From: Arthrobacter sp. AQ5-06
GTDB lineage: Bacteria; Actinomycetota; Actinomycetes; Actinomycetales; Micrococcaceae
Length of the DNA: 64,000 nt
Assembly (NCBI RefSeq): GCF_003287955.1
Contig: NZ_QMKP01000004.1
Location: forward strand, 124,001-188,000
Direction of reading: 5' to 3'
Both the position numbers and the translations under genes were made by a program. The notes under the pieces are model-generated. The model made no database searches, was not told the origin of the DNA, and saw nothing but the letters and a program-made list of their open reading frames with translations. Numbering within the stretch: position 1 is the first letter of the stretch; every line of letters starts with the position of its first letter. Shown one piece after another: positions 17,061-24,479 of this stretch.

Positions 17061-17688
17061 TCAGGACCCGGCGCCGATGTTCCGACGGCGTGGCCGTGGG
17101 GCTCCTCCGCGAACTTCCTTGGGAACGTGGCTGAGGTGCCGGGCGGCCAGGAAATACCAGTACGGCCAGGCGATCCACGCGGTGGCTCCCAGGGTTATTC
17201 CGGCCCCGCCGATGCCCCAGCGGATCCAGGCCGGCGCCTGTTCGACGGCGGCCAGCGCGGCCGGGGGCAGCGCCACCACCAAGGCGCCGCCGATGAACTG
17301 TCCCAGCTTCGCGAGATCCCGGGGGTAGCCGCCGGTCTTGGACAATGCCCGGTGGGCCAGCAGGAACCAGCCGGCCTGGACCACCATTGCCCCCACCGAG
17401 ATGCCGGTGGACACCTTGAAATCGAGCTTCTTCGCGACGAGGAGGAACGAGCTTGCCGATCCTGCGGCGCAGGCGCCGGTGGACCTGGACGATCACCGGA
17501 ATGATCGCCAGGTTGAAGACGCCGCCGGTGGCGTCGTTGATGGTGCCGAAGATGAAGGGGCCGTTCTTGGGGACCTCGATGGCGTACATGGCGCCGAGCG
17601 TAGCTACGCCCACGACGCCAAGGCCCGCCGCCGCGTAGGCAAATTTGGCCGCTGTGCGGTCCCCGGGGATTTCGATAAGCGTGTCCAT
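17061..17688 (-). pseudogene. Small multi-span membrane protein split by a frameshift
   Basis: Two adjacent frames complement each other. The first (from ATG 17688) reads AAKFAYAAAGLGVVGVATLG through VFNLAIIPVIVQVHRRL. The second resumes with AGSASSFLLVAKKLDF near 17475 and runs through IGGALVVALPPAALAAV to the stop at 17061. One extra base, or two missing bases, near the GCGCCTGCGCCGC stretch would explain it. Together they would form a four- to five-helix membrane protein of about 209 residues. The family is unknown to me. It could be a real pseudogene or a sequencing error. Confidence 0.7.
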
Positions 17689-17777
17689 GGGTTCTCCTCA
17701 CCTGTGCGCGAACCCTTCTCACAGGATATTCCTGCTCCAGCCTGTCATCCAGAGGGTTCCGGTGGGACACTTTCCGC

Positions 17778-18308
17778 ATGCGGATCACCATCCTCCAAGG
17801 CGATATCACCACCCGTCACGTGGATGCGATCGTGAACGCGGCCAACTCCACCTTGCTGGGCGGCGGAGGTGTGGACGGGGCAATCCACCGTGCTGCGGGG
17901 CCGGAACTGCTGGCCGTCTGCCGCGAACTCCGCGAAACGGTCCTGCCGCACGGGCTGGCACCGGGAGCCGCCGTCGCCACTCCCGGATTCCGGCTCCCGG
18001 CACGCTGGCTCATCCACACCGTGGGGCCCAACCGGCACGCCGGGCAGACCAACCCGGCACTGTTGGTTTCGTGCTTCAGCGAAAGCCTGCGGCTGGCGGA
18101 TTCGCTGGGCGCGGCTTCTATCGCCTTACCCGCGGTGGGCGGGGGAGTCTACGGCTGGCACGGCCGTCAGGTGGCGGAGGCCGCGTACGATGCCGTCACA
18201 GGGTTTGGTGCCTCACATCCGGCCAGCGCGCTCGAGTTGGTGGAGTTTGTGCTGTTCGGCCCCGAGATGGAGCAGGCCTTCAAGACCGTGTTTGAGCATC
18301 CTCGCTGA
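17778..18308 (+). CDS. Macrodomain (ADP-ribose-binding/hydrolase) protein
   Basis: This single-domain macro protein of 176 residues is expected to bind ADP-ribose and hydrolyse O-acetyl-ADP-ribose or ADP-ribosyl modifications. Diagnostic segments are GDITTRHVDAIVNAANSTLL, the glycine-rich GGGGVDGAIHRAAGPEL, and PAVGGGVYGWHG near the second binding loop. The fold is complete and the length is usual for bacterial macro proteins. Its 3' end overlaps the convergent pseudouridine synthase gene by 29 bases. No ADP-ribosyltransferase or sirtuin gene is nearby, so the partner is unknown. Confidence 0.95.
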   Translation: MRITILQGDITTRHVDAIVNAANSTLLGGGGVDGAIHRAAGPELLAVCRELRETVLPHGLAPGAAVATPGFRLPARWLIHTVGPNRHAGQTNPALLVSCFSESLRLADSLGAASIALPAVGGGVYGWHGRQVAEAAYDAVTGFGASHPASALELVEFVLFGPEMEQAFKTVFEHPR

Positions 18309-19293
18309 GGTGGAGCCCGCTGCGATACTCTACCGGCTTTTTGCTGATGGGGTCCACGAAGCGGATGCCGCGGGCCAGAAGCTGCAGCGGTTTGGAGTAG
18401 TCGTCCGGTGCCTTGTCCAGCAGGTCCGGGTAAAACGCGTCGTTCACGATGCCCAGGCCCAGCGAGGCCATGTGCACCCTCAGCTGGTGCGTCTTTCCGG
18501 AGTGGGGCTCCAGCCGGTACCGCGCCAAGCGGGCTGAGTGGGTTTCGGCGATGTCGGCGCCGGCTGCACTGGTGCCCGGCGCGCGGGTGCCAGCGGCGCC
18601 CGCCCAAGTGCCGCCGTCGAACGTTTCCAGCCGTTCAATCCGGGTCTCCGCGTTCGGTTCGCCCTGGATCACTTCAGCCAGCAGGTAGCTGCGCGACTTG
18701 GTCATCCGGTTCCGGACCACCACGGGGAAGTCAACGGCGGGGTGTCCGGCGGCGGGCTCCGCGGCGGACACGCACTCGTATTCCTTCTGCACCTGCCGCT
18801 TCTCGAAGAGCACCTGGTAATTTCCGCGGGTTTCCGGGTTGGTGGACAGCAGCAGCACGCCGGCGGTCATCCGGTCCAGGCGGTGCATGGGGATCAAGTC
18901 CGGCAGGTTGAGCTGGTTCCGGAGCCGGACGAGGGCCGATTCCTGGATGTAGGTGCCGCCGGGGGTGGTGGGCAGGAAGTGCGGCTTGTCCACCACGAGG
19001 AGGTGGTCGTCCTGGTGCAGGATGGCCAGCTCCACCGGGATGCGGGTCTCCGGCGGCAGTGTGCGGTAGTACCAGATGAATGTGTGGTCCTCCAGCCTGG
19101 TGGCCCGGTCCAGGGGGACGCCGCGCTCACCGACAATCTCGCCGGCGTCGAACCTGTCCTCGATGCCCTGCGGATCGATGTGGCCCCAGCGGTGCATCAT
19201 GTAGTCCATCGCGGTGGTCCACGGTCCCTCGTCCGGGAGGCGCAGGCGGGTGGCGTTGACGCCGTCGCGCACAGGGAGGGGGGATTGCATCAC
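18280..19293 (-). CDS. RluA-family RNA pseudouridine synthase
   Basis: This enzyme isomerises uridine in rRNA or tRNA to pseudouridine. The catalytic motif HRLDRMTAGVLL is present, with the conserved Asp. The VVDKPHFLPTTPGG segment before it and GKTHQLRVHMASLGL near the C terminus are standard for the RluA group. It has 337 residues and no separate S4 domain is evident. It diverges from an ArsR-type regulator gene and is read toward the macrodomain gene, overlapping its end. Exact target site is unknown. Confidence 0.92.
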   Translation of the reverse strand: MMQSPLPVRDGVNATRLRLPDEGPWTTAMDYMMHRWGHIDPQGIEDRFDAGEIVGERGVPLDRATRLEDHTFIWYYRTLPPETRIPVELAILHQDDHLLVVDKPHFLPTTPGGTYIQESALVRLRNQLNLPDLIPMHRLDRMTAGVLLLSTNPETRGNYQVLFEKRQVQKEYECVSAAEPAAGHPAVDFPVVVRNRMTKSRSYLLAEVIQGEPNAETRIERLETFDGGTWAGAAGTRAPGTSAAGADIAETHSARLARYRLEPHSGKTHQLRVHMASLGLGIVNDAFYPDLLDKAPDDYSKPLQLLARGIRFVDPISKKPVEYRSGLHLSEDAQTRS

Positions 19294-19335
19294 CGGTCCA
19301 TTCTACTTTGCCGGCTCCTTTGGCTCCGCCCGCGC

Positions 19336-19403
19336 CCGTTTAGACGGTTCCCTGCTCACTCGACGTCCAGGAGCATCGATCCGGCAGGGAACCGTCTAAA
19401 CGG
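19336..19403. repeat. 20-bp perfect inverted repeat between divergent genes
   Basis: Arms at 19336-19355 and 19384-19403 are perfectly complementary (core CGTTTAGACGGTTCCCTGC) around a 28-base loop. The repeat lies between the starts of two divergent genes, so termination is an unlikely role. It shares architecture, not sequence, with the repeat at 1404-1466. Confidence 0.7.
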
Positions 19404-19421
19404 AACGCCGACGGAAAAAAA

Positions 19422-19461
19422 GTTCTTGACAATAAAAGTTGTCGGTAGGCATGATGGAAGC
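19422..19461 (+). promoter_or_regulatory. Promoter with overlapping ArsR-type operator
   Basis: A TTGACA box at 19426-19431 and a CATGAT box at 19450-19455 with an 18-base spacer put the transcription start at or next to the ATG at 19462, so the mRNA may be leaderless. The palindrome GACAATAAAAGTTGTC (19428-19443) overlaps the -35 region and is a good candidate for autorepression by the ArsR protein. Confidence 0.6.
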
Positions 19462-20154
19462 ATGTTGGACATCGAAGTGATCGAGGACCCGGCCGCGGCG
19501 GAAGCCTCGCTGGACCCGATCCGCACGCGCATCCTCCAGGAGTTGGCAGAGCCCGGGTCGGCCACGCAGCTCGCAGCCAAGGTTGGCCTGCCGCGGCAGA
19601 AGGTCAACTACCACCTCAAGGCCCTCGAGCGGCATGGGCTGGTGGAACTCGTGGAGGAACGGCGTAAGGGGAACGTCACCGAGCGCGTCCTCCAGGCGAC
19701 GGCGGCCTCGTACCTGATTTCCCCCGTGGCCCTCGCGTCTGTGGCGCCGGATCCGCACAGGTTCTCGGACCGCTTCTCGGCCTTCTGGCTGCTGGCGCTC
19801 GCGGGGCGGCTGGTCCAGGAAGTGGGCAAGCTGATCGCCGGCGCCGCTGCGGCCAGGCAGAAACTGGCCACGTTCGCGATCGACGGCGAAATCACGTTCC
19901 GCACGGCAGCGGACCGTGCCGCATTTGCCGAGGAGCTCGGCGTTGCCGTGACCCGCCTGGTGGACAAATATCACGACGACGGCAGCGTCGCCGGCGCGGG
20001 CGGCACCCCGGCGGGCGGCTCTCCCCCAAGTGGCACTTCAGCGCGTGGCGGACGAAAACACCGGCTCGTCGTCGCCCTTCACCCCATGCTCAAAACCCCA
20101 AGCAAACCCCTTTCAGCGAAGGAGCAGGACAATGACTCACAATCGCGAATTTGA
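19462..20154 (+). CDS. ArsR-family winged-helix regulator with C-terminal extension
   Basis: This is a transcription regulator of 230 residues. The N-terminal ~90 residues are a winged helix (LDPIRTRILQELAEPGSATQ, then LPRQKVNYHLKALERHGLVE); no metal-binding ELCVCDL motif is seen. The C-terminal half is helical and ends in a disordered Gly/Pro/Ser tail. It is followed by an SRPBCC-domain gene overlapping by 23 bases. This ArsR-SRPBCC pairing is common in actinobacteria. The upstream palindrome suggests autoregulation. The ligand is unknown. Confidence 0.88.
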   Translation: MLDIEVIEDPAAAEASLDPIRTRILQELAEPGSATQLAAKVGLPRQKVNYHLKALERHGLVELVEERRKGNVTERVLQATAASYLISPVALASVAPDPHRFSDRFSAFWLLALAGRLVQEVGKLIAGAAAARQKLATFAIDGEITFRTAADRAAFAEELGVAVTRLVDKYHDDGSVAGAGGTPAGGSPPSGTSARGGRKHRLVVALHPMLKTPSKPLSAKEQDNDSQSRI

Positions 20155-20824
20155 GATCGTCTACGACACCGAACTGCCCGGCACGCCCGAGCGCGTCTGG
20201 GAAGCCGTGACCAGTGGAACGCCGGCGTGGATGTTCCCCACGGACCAGTGGCCGGACGTCAAGACCGTGCAGGAGCACCCCACGCATCTCGTCTCCCGGA
20301 TGGACGGGCCGGATGGCTGGTTCAACCAGCTGGAGCACGTCCTGGAACCGCTCGACGGCGGCCGCGCCCGGCTCCACTATGTCCACAGCGGGATTTTTGC
20401 CGACAACTGGGACGAACAGTATGACGGCGCGAGCAAGCACACGGCGTTCTACCTGCACACGCTGGGCCAGTACCTGCAGCATTTCGACGGTAAGCCGGCG
20501 GTGTTCACGGACATCCAGGCGCCCGCGGCGTCGCAGACCCCGGACGGATTTGAGCGCCTGAAGAAGGCGCTGGGCGTTGACTCCGCCACCCAGGGTTCCG
20601 CTGTTGAGGTGGAGCTCGACGGCGTGGGGCCGCTGTCCGGGGAAGTGGACTTCTCCAGCGAGCACTTCCTGGGCCTCCGTATGTCGGATGCCATGTACCG
20701 GTTCTTCGGCCGCAACGCCTTTGGCGCTCCGGTGGGCATGACTGTCCACGACTTCAGTGGCAGCGGTGACTCTTCAACGACCGCCGAGGCCTGGGGCAGC
20801 TTCCTCGAAAAGGTCTACGCGTAG
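20132..20824 (+). CDS. SRPBCC/AHSA1-domain protein
   Basis: This soluble 230-residue protein of the START-like (AHSA1) fold opens with the typical FEIVYDTELPGTPERVWEAV. Such domains bind hydrophobic ligands in a deep cavity. A GAAGGAG ribosome-binding site lies within the end of the ArsR gene, and the genes overlap, so they are co-expressed. The likely arrangement is that the regulator controls this protein. The long C-terminal part (about 90 residues beyond the usual domain) continues with GPLSGEVDFSSEHFLGLRMS, perhaps a second half-domain. Confidence 0.87.
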   Translation: MTHNREFEIVYDTELPGTPERVWEAVTSGTPAWMFPTDQWPDVKTVQEHPTHLVSRMDGPDGWFNQLEHVLEPLDGGRARLHYVHSGIFADNWDEQYDGASKHTAFYLHTLGQYLQHFDGKPAVFTDIQAPAASQTPDGFERLKKALGVDSATQGSAVEVELDGVGPLSGEVDFSSEHFLGLRMSDAMYRFFGRNAFGAPVGMTVHDFSGSGDSSTTAEAWGSFLEKVYA

Positions 20825-20844
20825 GGTCCTGAGGCCGGCAACGT

Positions 20845-20912
20845 TCTCGACTCGCAAAATACCTGACGCGGTGGTATTCCACGGGCGCCAGGTATTGTGC
20901 GTGTCGAGGGTG
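20845..20912. terminator. Imperfect long hairpin between convergent genes
   Basis: CTCGACTCGCAAAATACCTG (from about 20848) pairs imperfectly with the reverse complement of the downstream segment CAGGTATTGTGCGTGTCGAG. The hairpin lies between the convergent SRPBCC and TetR genes and could stop transcription from both sides. There is no T run. Confidence 0.45.
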
Positions 20913-20947
20913 AATCGGCGCCTCGGGAATCCAAGCGGAGGGTAGCC

Positions 20948-21532
20948 TCAGGCGGCCCAACCGCGCGCGACGGCGTCGAGGGCAGCGCTGTAAGCTGCAG
21001 CCCAGTTTGCGTCCGGCGGGCCCACCTGTGCCAGTTCCAGGCTCACCAGGCCGTGGACCTGGCCCCAGATTGCGACGGCGACCATTTCCACGGGTGCCTG
21101 CAGTACAGTGCCGGCGGACTGGGCGGAAGCCACTGCTTGCATCAGGGGCTCCATGGCATCGGCGGCAGCTGCGGGGCTTGGCTGGCAATCGACGTATGCG
21201 GCCAGCGCGCCACCGAACATCAGCCGGTAGAGCGCCCGATGCTCCAGCGCCCAGGTGCGGTAGGCCGCGCCGAGTCCACGAAGCCCGCCCGGGGCCGCGG
21301 CCACCTGTGAGTCGCGGAAGGATCGGAACCCGTCGTCCACGACGGCGGTCAGGAGCTGGGATTTTCCGCCGAACAGCGAGTAGACGGCCGTGGTGGACGT
21401 TCCGGCGGCCGCTGCCACATCCCGCAGATTCACGCGCGCGGGACCGTCGCGGTCCACCAGGTCAGCCGTGGCGGCCAGCAGGTCCTGCCTGAGGGAATCG
21501 GTGTGCACTACAGGTCTTGCCATGGGGTCCAT
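20948..21532 (-). CDS. TetR-family transcriptional regulator
   Basis: This repressor-type regulator has 194 residues. The N-terminal helix-turn-helix reads VNLRDVAAAAGTSTTAVYSL followed by FGGKSQLL. The C-terminal half (ALYRLMFGGALAAYVDCQPS) matches the TetR_C domain that recognises hydrophobic ligands. Start ATG 21532 was chosen; ATG 21523 is an alternative, and the frame stays open further upstream. A 47-base near-perfect palindrome lies immediately upstream, in the gap shared with the divergent DUF4188 gene, so both are probably under its control. Confidence 0.88.
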   Translation of the reverse strand: MDPMARPVVHTDSLRQDLLAATADLVDRDGPARVNLRDVAAAAGTSTTAVYSLFGGKSQLLTAVVDDGFRSFRDSQVAAAPGGLRGLGAAYRTWALEHRALYRLMFGGALAAYVDCQPSPAAAADAMEPLMQAVASAQSAGTVLQAPVEMVAVAIWGQVHGLVSLELAQVGPPDANWAAAYSAALDAVARGWAA

Positions 21533-21534
21533 TG

Positions 21535-21581
21535 TTTCATAACCTTGTTTCGTAACAGTGTTATGAAACAAGGTTATGAAA
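21535..21581. promoter_or_regulatory. TetR operator: 47-base palindrome with repeated TTTCATAAC/GTTATGAAA half-sites
   Basis: The segment reads from TTTCATAACCTTGTTTCG to the near-exact inverse ending in AAGGTTATGAAA, centred on 21558 with one mismatched pair. Each arm itself contains two copies of a TTTC(A/G)TAAC half-site, so two nested or overlapping operators are likely. It lies between the divergent TetR and DUF4188 genes. Confidence 0.8.
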
Positions 21582-21602
21582 CCGCGAACCGAAGGAGTTT
21601 CC

Positions 21603-22106
21603 ATGGTGCAGAAGGTATTTCCGGGCCGGTACACGGCTGACCCGGGCCGCGACTCAGTGACGGTTTTCTTGATCGGCATGCGGGCGAACCGATGGTGGAA
21701 GGTCGGGACCGTCGGCAAGGTGGCTGCGGCCATGCCGCGGATGCTCCAACACCTGGGCGCCGACCCCGCGGCAGGAATGCTCGGATATGAGCAGTGGTTC
21801 GGGCGCACTACTGTGCTGCTCAGCTACTGGGAGAGCCCCGAGCATCTGCGGAAGTTCGCCGCGGACCGGGAATCCCCTCACCTGGAACCGTGGCGCCGAT
21901 TTATGAAGGAACTCTCCGGGACAGGGGACGTCGGCGTCTGGCATGAGACGTACCAGGTGCCGGCCGGCGGGATCGAGGTTGTCTACAACGGGATGCCGCA
22001 GTTCGGGCTGGCGAAAGCCACGACGCATGTCCCGGTCGGGGCCGGGACCAACACCGCAAAGCAGCGCATGGGCCGGACCGCAGTGCAGGGTACCGGCGCC
22101 GCTTGA
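21603..22106 (+). CDS. DUF4188-type monooxygenase-like protein
   Basis: This 167-residue protein has the dimeric alpha-beta barrel look of the DUF4188 group: VFPGRYTADPGRDSVTVFLI, GMRANRWWKVG, and GYEQWFGRTTVLLSYWESPE. Relatives are annotated as monooxygenase-like or transcription-linked stress proteins, without proven reactions. The ATG at 21603 is preceded by GAAGGAG. It diverges from the TetR gene across a strong palindromic operator, so it is the probable regulated target. Confidence 0.85.
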   Translation: MVQKVFPGRYTADPGRDSVTVFLIGMRANRWWKVGTVGKVAAAMPRMLQHLGADPAAGMLGYEQWFGRTTVLLSYWESPEHLRKFAADRESPHLEPWRRFMKELSGTGDVGVWHETYQVPAGGIEVVYNGMPQFGLAKATTHVPVGAGTNTAKQRMGRTAVQGTGAA

Positions 22107-22179
22107 TCCCGAAGGGAGTCGTGCCCCGAAGGTGCCGGCGCCCAGTAATGGCGGTGTACACGCCCGTGGCGCAAACGGT

Positions 22180-22208
22180 ACAAGCGGGCGCTCGGTGCGC
22201 CCGCTTGT
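22180..22208. terminator. 12-bp perfect hairpin between convergent genes
   Basis: ACAAGCGGGCGC (22180-22191) pairs perfectly with GCGCCCGCTTGT (22197-22208) across the five-base loop TCGGT. It separates the convergent DUF4188 and MocR-type genes and touches the stop codon of the latter. It is a likely bidirectional terminator, but lacks a long T run. Confidence 0.6.
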
Positions 22209-23746
22209 CACGCGATAGCCAGAGCCGGCGCGTTTTTCAGCGTCCGGCGGAGCTGCGGGGCGGCGTCGAGCCGGTCCTGGGCTGAGCGCAGGGCCAGGAC
22301 AGCGGTCTCCAGCTGCTCCGGTGGAAGGGTGAATGGCACCCGGAGGTAGCGTTCGAACGCGCCGCCGATACCGAAGCGAGGCCCAGCGGCCAGCCGGATG
22401 CCAAAATCCGGAGCGATCACCGTCAGCGCAGTGCTGACCGGTGCGGGCAGCCTGCACCAGACGGACAGGCCGCCGGCCGGGCGTCCCGTTTCCCAGCCCG
22501 GGAGGTGTCCGGCAAGGAGTTCCAGAAGCGCGGCGCGGTTGTCCCGGAGGGCGCTGAGCCGTGCGGGAAGCGGCTCGTCGAGTGCGCGGACCAAGTGGGC
22601 CGCCGCCAACTGTTCCATGACCGGTCCGCCCAGATCCAGTGACGTCCGTGCCGCCGCAAACCGCTGGATCATGGTTTCGGAGGCTCGGATCCAGCCCGTA
22701 CGAAGGCCGCCCCAGTGGGATTTGCTGAGCGAGCCGATGGTGACCACGGCGGGACTGAAGGCTGCCACGGGACTGGTTTCGGCGCCGTCGAGGTTCAGCT
22801 CGCGGAGGGTCTCGTCAACCACCAGGACCGTCCCCGCCGCCGCGGCCGCCCGGACCAGCTGGCGGCGCTGGACGTCGGGCATCAGCTGCCCGGTGGGGTT
22901 GTGGAAGTCCGGCACCACGTACGCCATCGTGGGACGCTGCTGCGTCATGGTTGCCTGCAGGGCGTGCATGTCCCACGCCAAGGCGGGCGGACCGCCGTCG
23001 GCCCTGTCAGTGCCTGCGTCATGGGCGGCGGTGAACGCCACCGGAATGGCCCGGCAACCGGCCGCGCGGATGGCATCGAGGGCGTTCGGGTAGCTGGGGT
23101 GTTCCACCAGCACCCTGTCCTGCCGCCCCGCCACGGCGCGGATGATGATGTTCAGGGCGTGCTGCGCGCCCGATGTCACCAGGATCTGTTCGGCAGTGGT
23201 CGGCACGCCGGCAGCTGCGTAGCGCGCGGCCACCGCCTCGCGCAGGGGGAGCAGCCCCATGGCGTCGTATCCGAATCCCGGCAGCAGTGCGGGAAGCTCA
23301 GTGAGGGCTGCCGCGAACGCACGATGTACCACCTCACCACTGGCGGGCAGCGAAGCGTACGCGAGGTCGATCAGCCCCTCCGGTGCCGCGAGCCCGGGAG
23401 ATGTTGCTCCGGGCGTCCGCCCCGTGGTTGTAAGGCCCGGGTCCGAGAGCACCGTGGTACCCAGCGGCGTCAGACGCGGAATCCGGGTCCGGCCCCTGCT
23501 GCCTTGCCCGCTGCTGAGGAAACCCTGCTCGCGGAGGTGCCTGTAGGCGGCTGTCACGGTGGTGCGGCTGACGCCCAGCGACTCGGACAGTGTCCGCTCG
23601 CTGGGCAGTGCCGTGTCCAAGGCCACCCGGCCGTCCAGGACCAGGAGGCGGACGACGTCGGCCAGTTCGCGGTAGGCGGGCTCGACGCCGAGGTTCCACT
23701 CGCCCAGGAGACGTGCCAAGGCGGACGGGTTCAGCGAAGGGGACAT
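22208..23746 (-). CDS. MocR-type regulator (GntR helix-turn-helix fused to aminotransferase fold)
   Basis: This 512-residue transcription factor senses pyridoxal phosphate or an amine-type ligand. Residues about 20-90 form a GntR winged helix (LPSERTLSESLGVSRTTVTA, then AYRHLREQGFL). The remainder has the class I aminotransferase fold, with YVVPDFHNPTGQLMP and the PLP-lysine region SKSHWGGLRTGWIRA. It diverges from a YczE-like membrane protein gene, and GCCAGT/ACTGGC repeats lie between them. This pairing is known for MocR regulators. The likely target is the membrane protein gene, and vitamin B6 salvage is one possibility. Confidence 0.92.
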   Translation of the reverse strand: MSPSLNPSALARLLGEWNLGVEPAYRELADVVRLLVLDGRVALDTALPSERTLSESLGVSRTTVTAAYRHLREQGFLSSGQGSRGRTRIPRLTPLGTTVLSDPGLTTTGRTPGATSPGLAAPEGLIDLAYASLPASGEVVHRAFAAALTELPALLPGFGYDAMGLLPLREAVAARYAAAGVPTTAEQILVTSGAQHALNIIIRAVAGRQDRVLVEHPSYPNALDAIRAAGCRAIPVAFTAAHDAGTDRADGGPPALAWDMHALQATMTQQRPTMAYVVPDFHNPTGQLMPDVQRRQLVRAAAAAGTVLVVDETLRELNLDGAETSPVAAFSPAVVTIGSLSKSHWGGLRTGWIRASETMIQRFAAARTSLDLGGPVMEQLAAAHLVRALDEPLPARLSALRDNRAALLELLAGHLPGWETGRPAGGLSVWCRLPAPVSTALTVIAPDFGIRLAAGPRFGIGGAFERYLRVPFTLPPEQLETAVLALRSAQDRLDAAPQLRRTLKNAPALAIA

Positions 23747-23749
23747 AAT

Positions 23750-23787
23750 GCCAGTATCTCAGACTGGCTATGTAATTCAATGCCAGT
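23750..23787. promoter_or_regulatory. MocR-type operator: GCCAGT/ACTGGC repeats
   Basis: GCCAGT at 23750-23755 is inverted as ACTGGC at 23763-23768, and a direct copy GCCAGT follows at 23782-23787. On the minus strand, TTGAAT and GATACT boxes with a 16-base spacer predict a start at the MocR ATG, again a leaderless transcript. Direct plus inverted copies are typical of MocR sites. Confidence 0.6.
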
Positions 23788-23807
23788 TATCTGTCAGAGT
23801 TGTCGTT

Positions 23808-24479
23808 ATGTTGACTCGCAGACTCCTCCAGCTCTTAATCGGCCTCGCCATGTACGGCATCTCCCTGGCCATGTTCATCCGTGCCGGACTTGGACTGGAT
23901 CCGTGGGATGTGTTCCATCAGGGAGTGGCCGCCAGGACGGGGCTGAGCATCGGCGTGGTGGTCATCATTGTGAGTTTCCTGGTGCTCCTGCTCTGGATCC
24001 CGCTCCGGCAGTGGCCAGGGTTTGGCACGCTCTGCAACGCCGTGCTGGTGGGCGTTTTCGCGGACATCGGCCTGGCCTTGATCCCCGCGTTCTCGCATCT
24101 TGGCGGCCAGCTCGGCATGCTCGCAGGCGCCGTGCTGCTGAACGGCATCGCGTCCGCCTGCTACATCGGCGCACGGTTCGGTCCGGGAGCCAGGGATGGC
24201 CTGATGACCGGTCTGGCGCGGCGCACCGGCTGGTCCGTGCGGGTCTCGCGCACCCTGATCGAAGTGGTGGTGTTGGGAGTCGGCTGGCTGCTGGGCGGTT
24301 CCGTGGGAGTGGGCACGGTGGTCTACGCCCTCGCCATCGGGCCCTTGGTCCAGCTGTTGATGCCGTGGTTCATGGTGCCCGCAGCGCTTCCACCCGAACC
24401 CGCCGTCCTCGAACCGGCCGCTGGCGAGTTGGACGCTGGCGAGCCGGTCGCCGTCGAACCCGCGGCCAGGACTTCCTAG
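23808..24479 (+). CDS. YczE/YyaS/YitT-family membrane protein
   Basis: This 223-residue protein has five hydrophobic segments and opens with LLQLLIGLAMYGISLAMFIR, then AGLGLDPWDVFHQG, the family hallmark. The ATG at 23808 was chosen because the upstream in-frame ATG overlaps the operator region. The C-terminal ~40 residues form an Ala/Glu/Pro-rich tail (EPAAGELDAGEPVAVEP). Family members sit beside MocR regulators in many genomes and may be transporters, though the substrate is unproven. Its end overlaps the convergent DNA glycosylase gene by four bases. Confidence 0.88.
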   Translation: MLTRRLLQLLIGLAMYGISLAMFIRAGLGLDPWDVFHQGVAARTGLSIGVVVIIVSFLVLLLWIPLRQWPGFGTLCNAVLVGVFADIGLALIPAFSHLGGQLGMLAGAVLLNGIASACYIGARFGPGARDGLMTGLARRTGWSVRVSRTLIEVVVLGVGWLLGGSVGVGTVVYALAIGPLVQLLMPWFMVPAALPPEPAVLEPAAGELDAGEPVAVEPAARTS

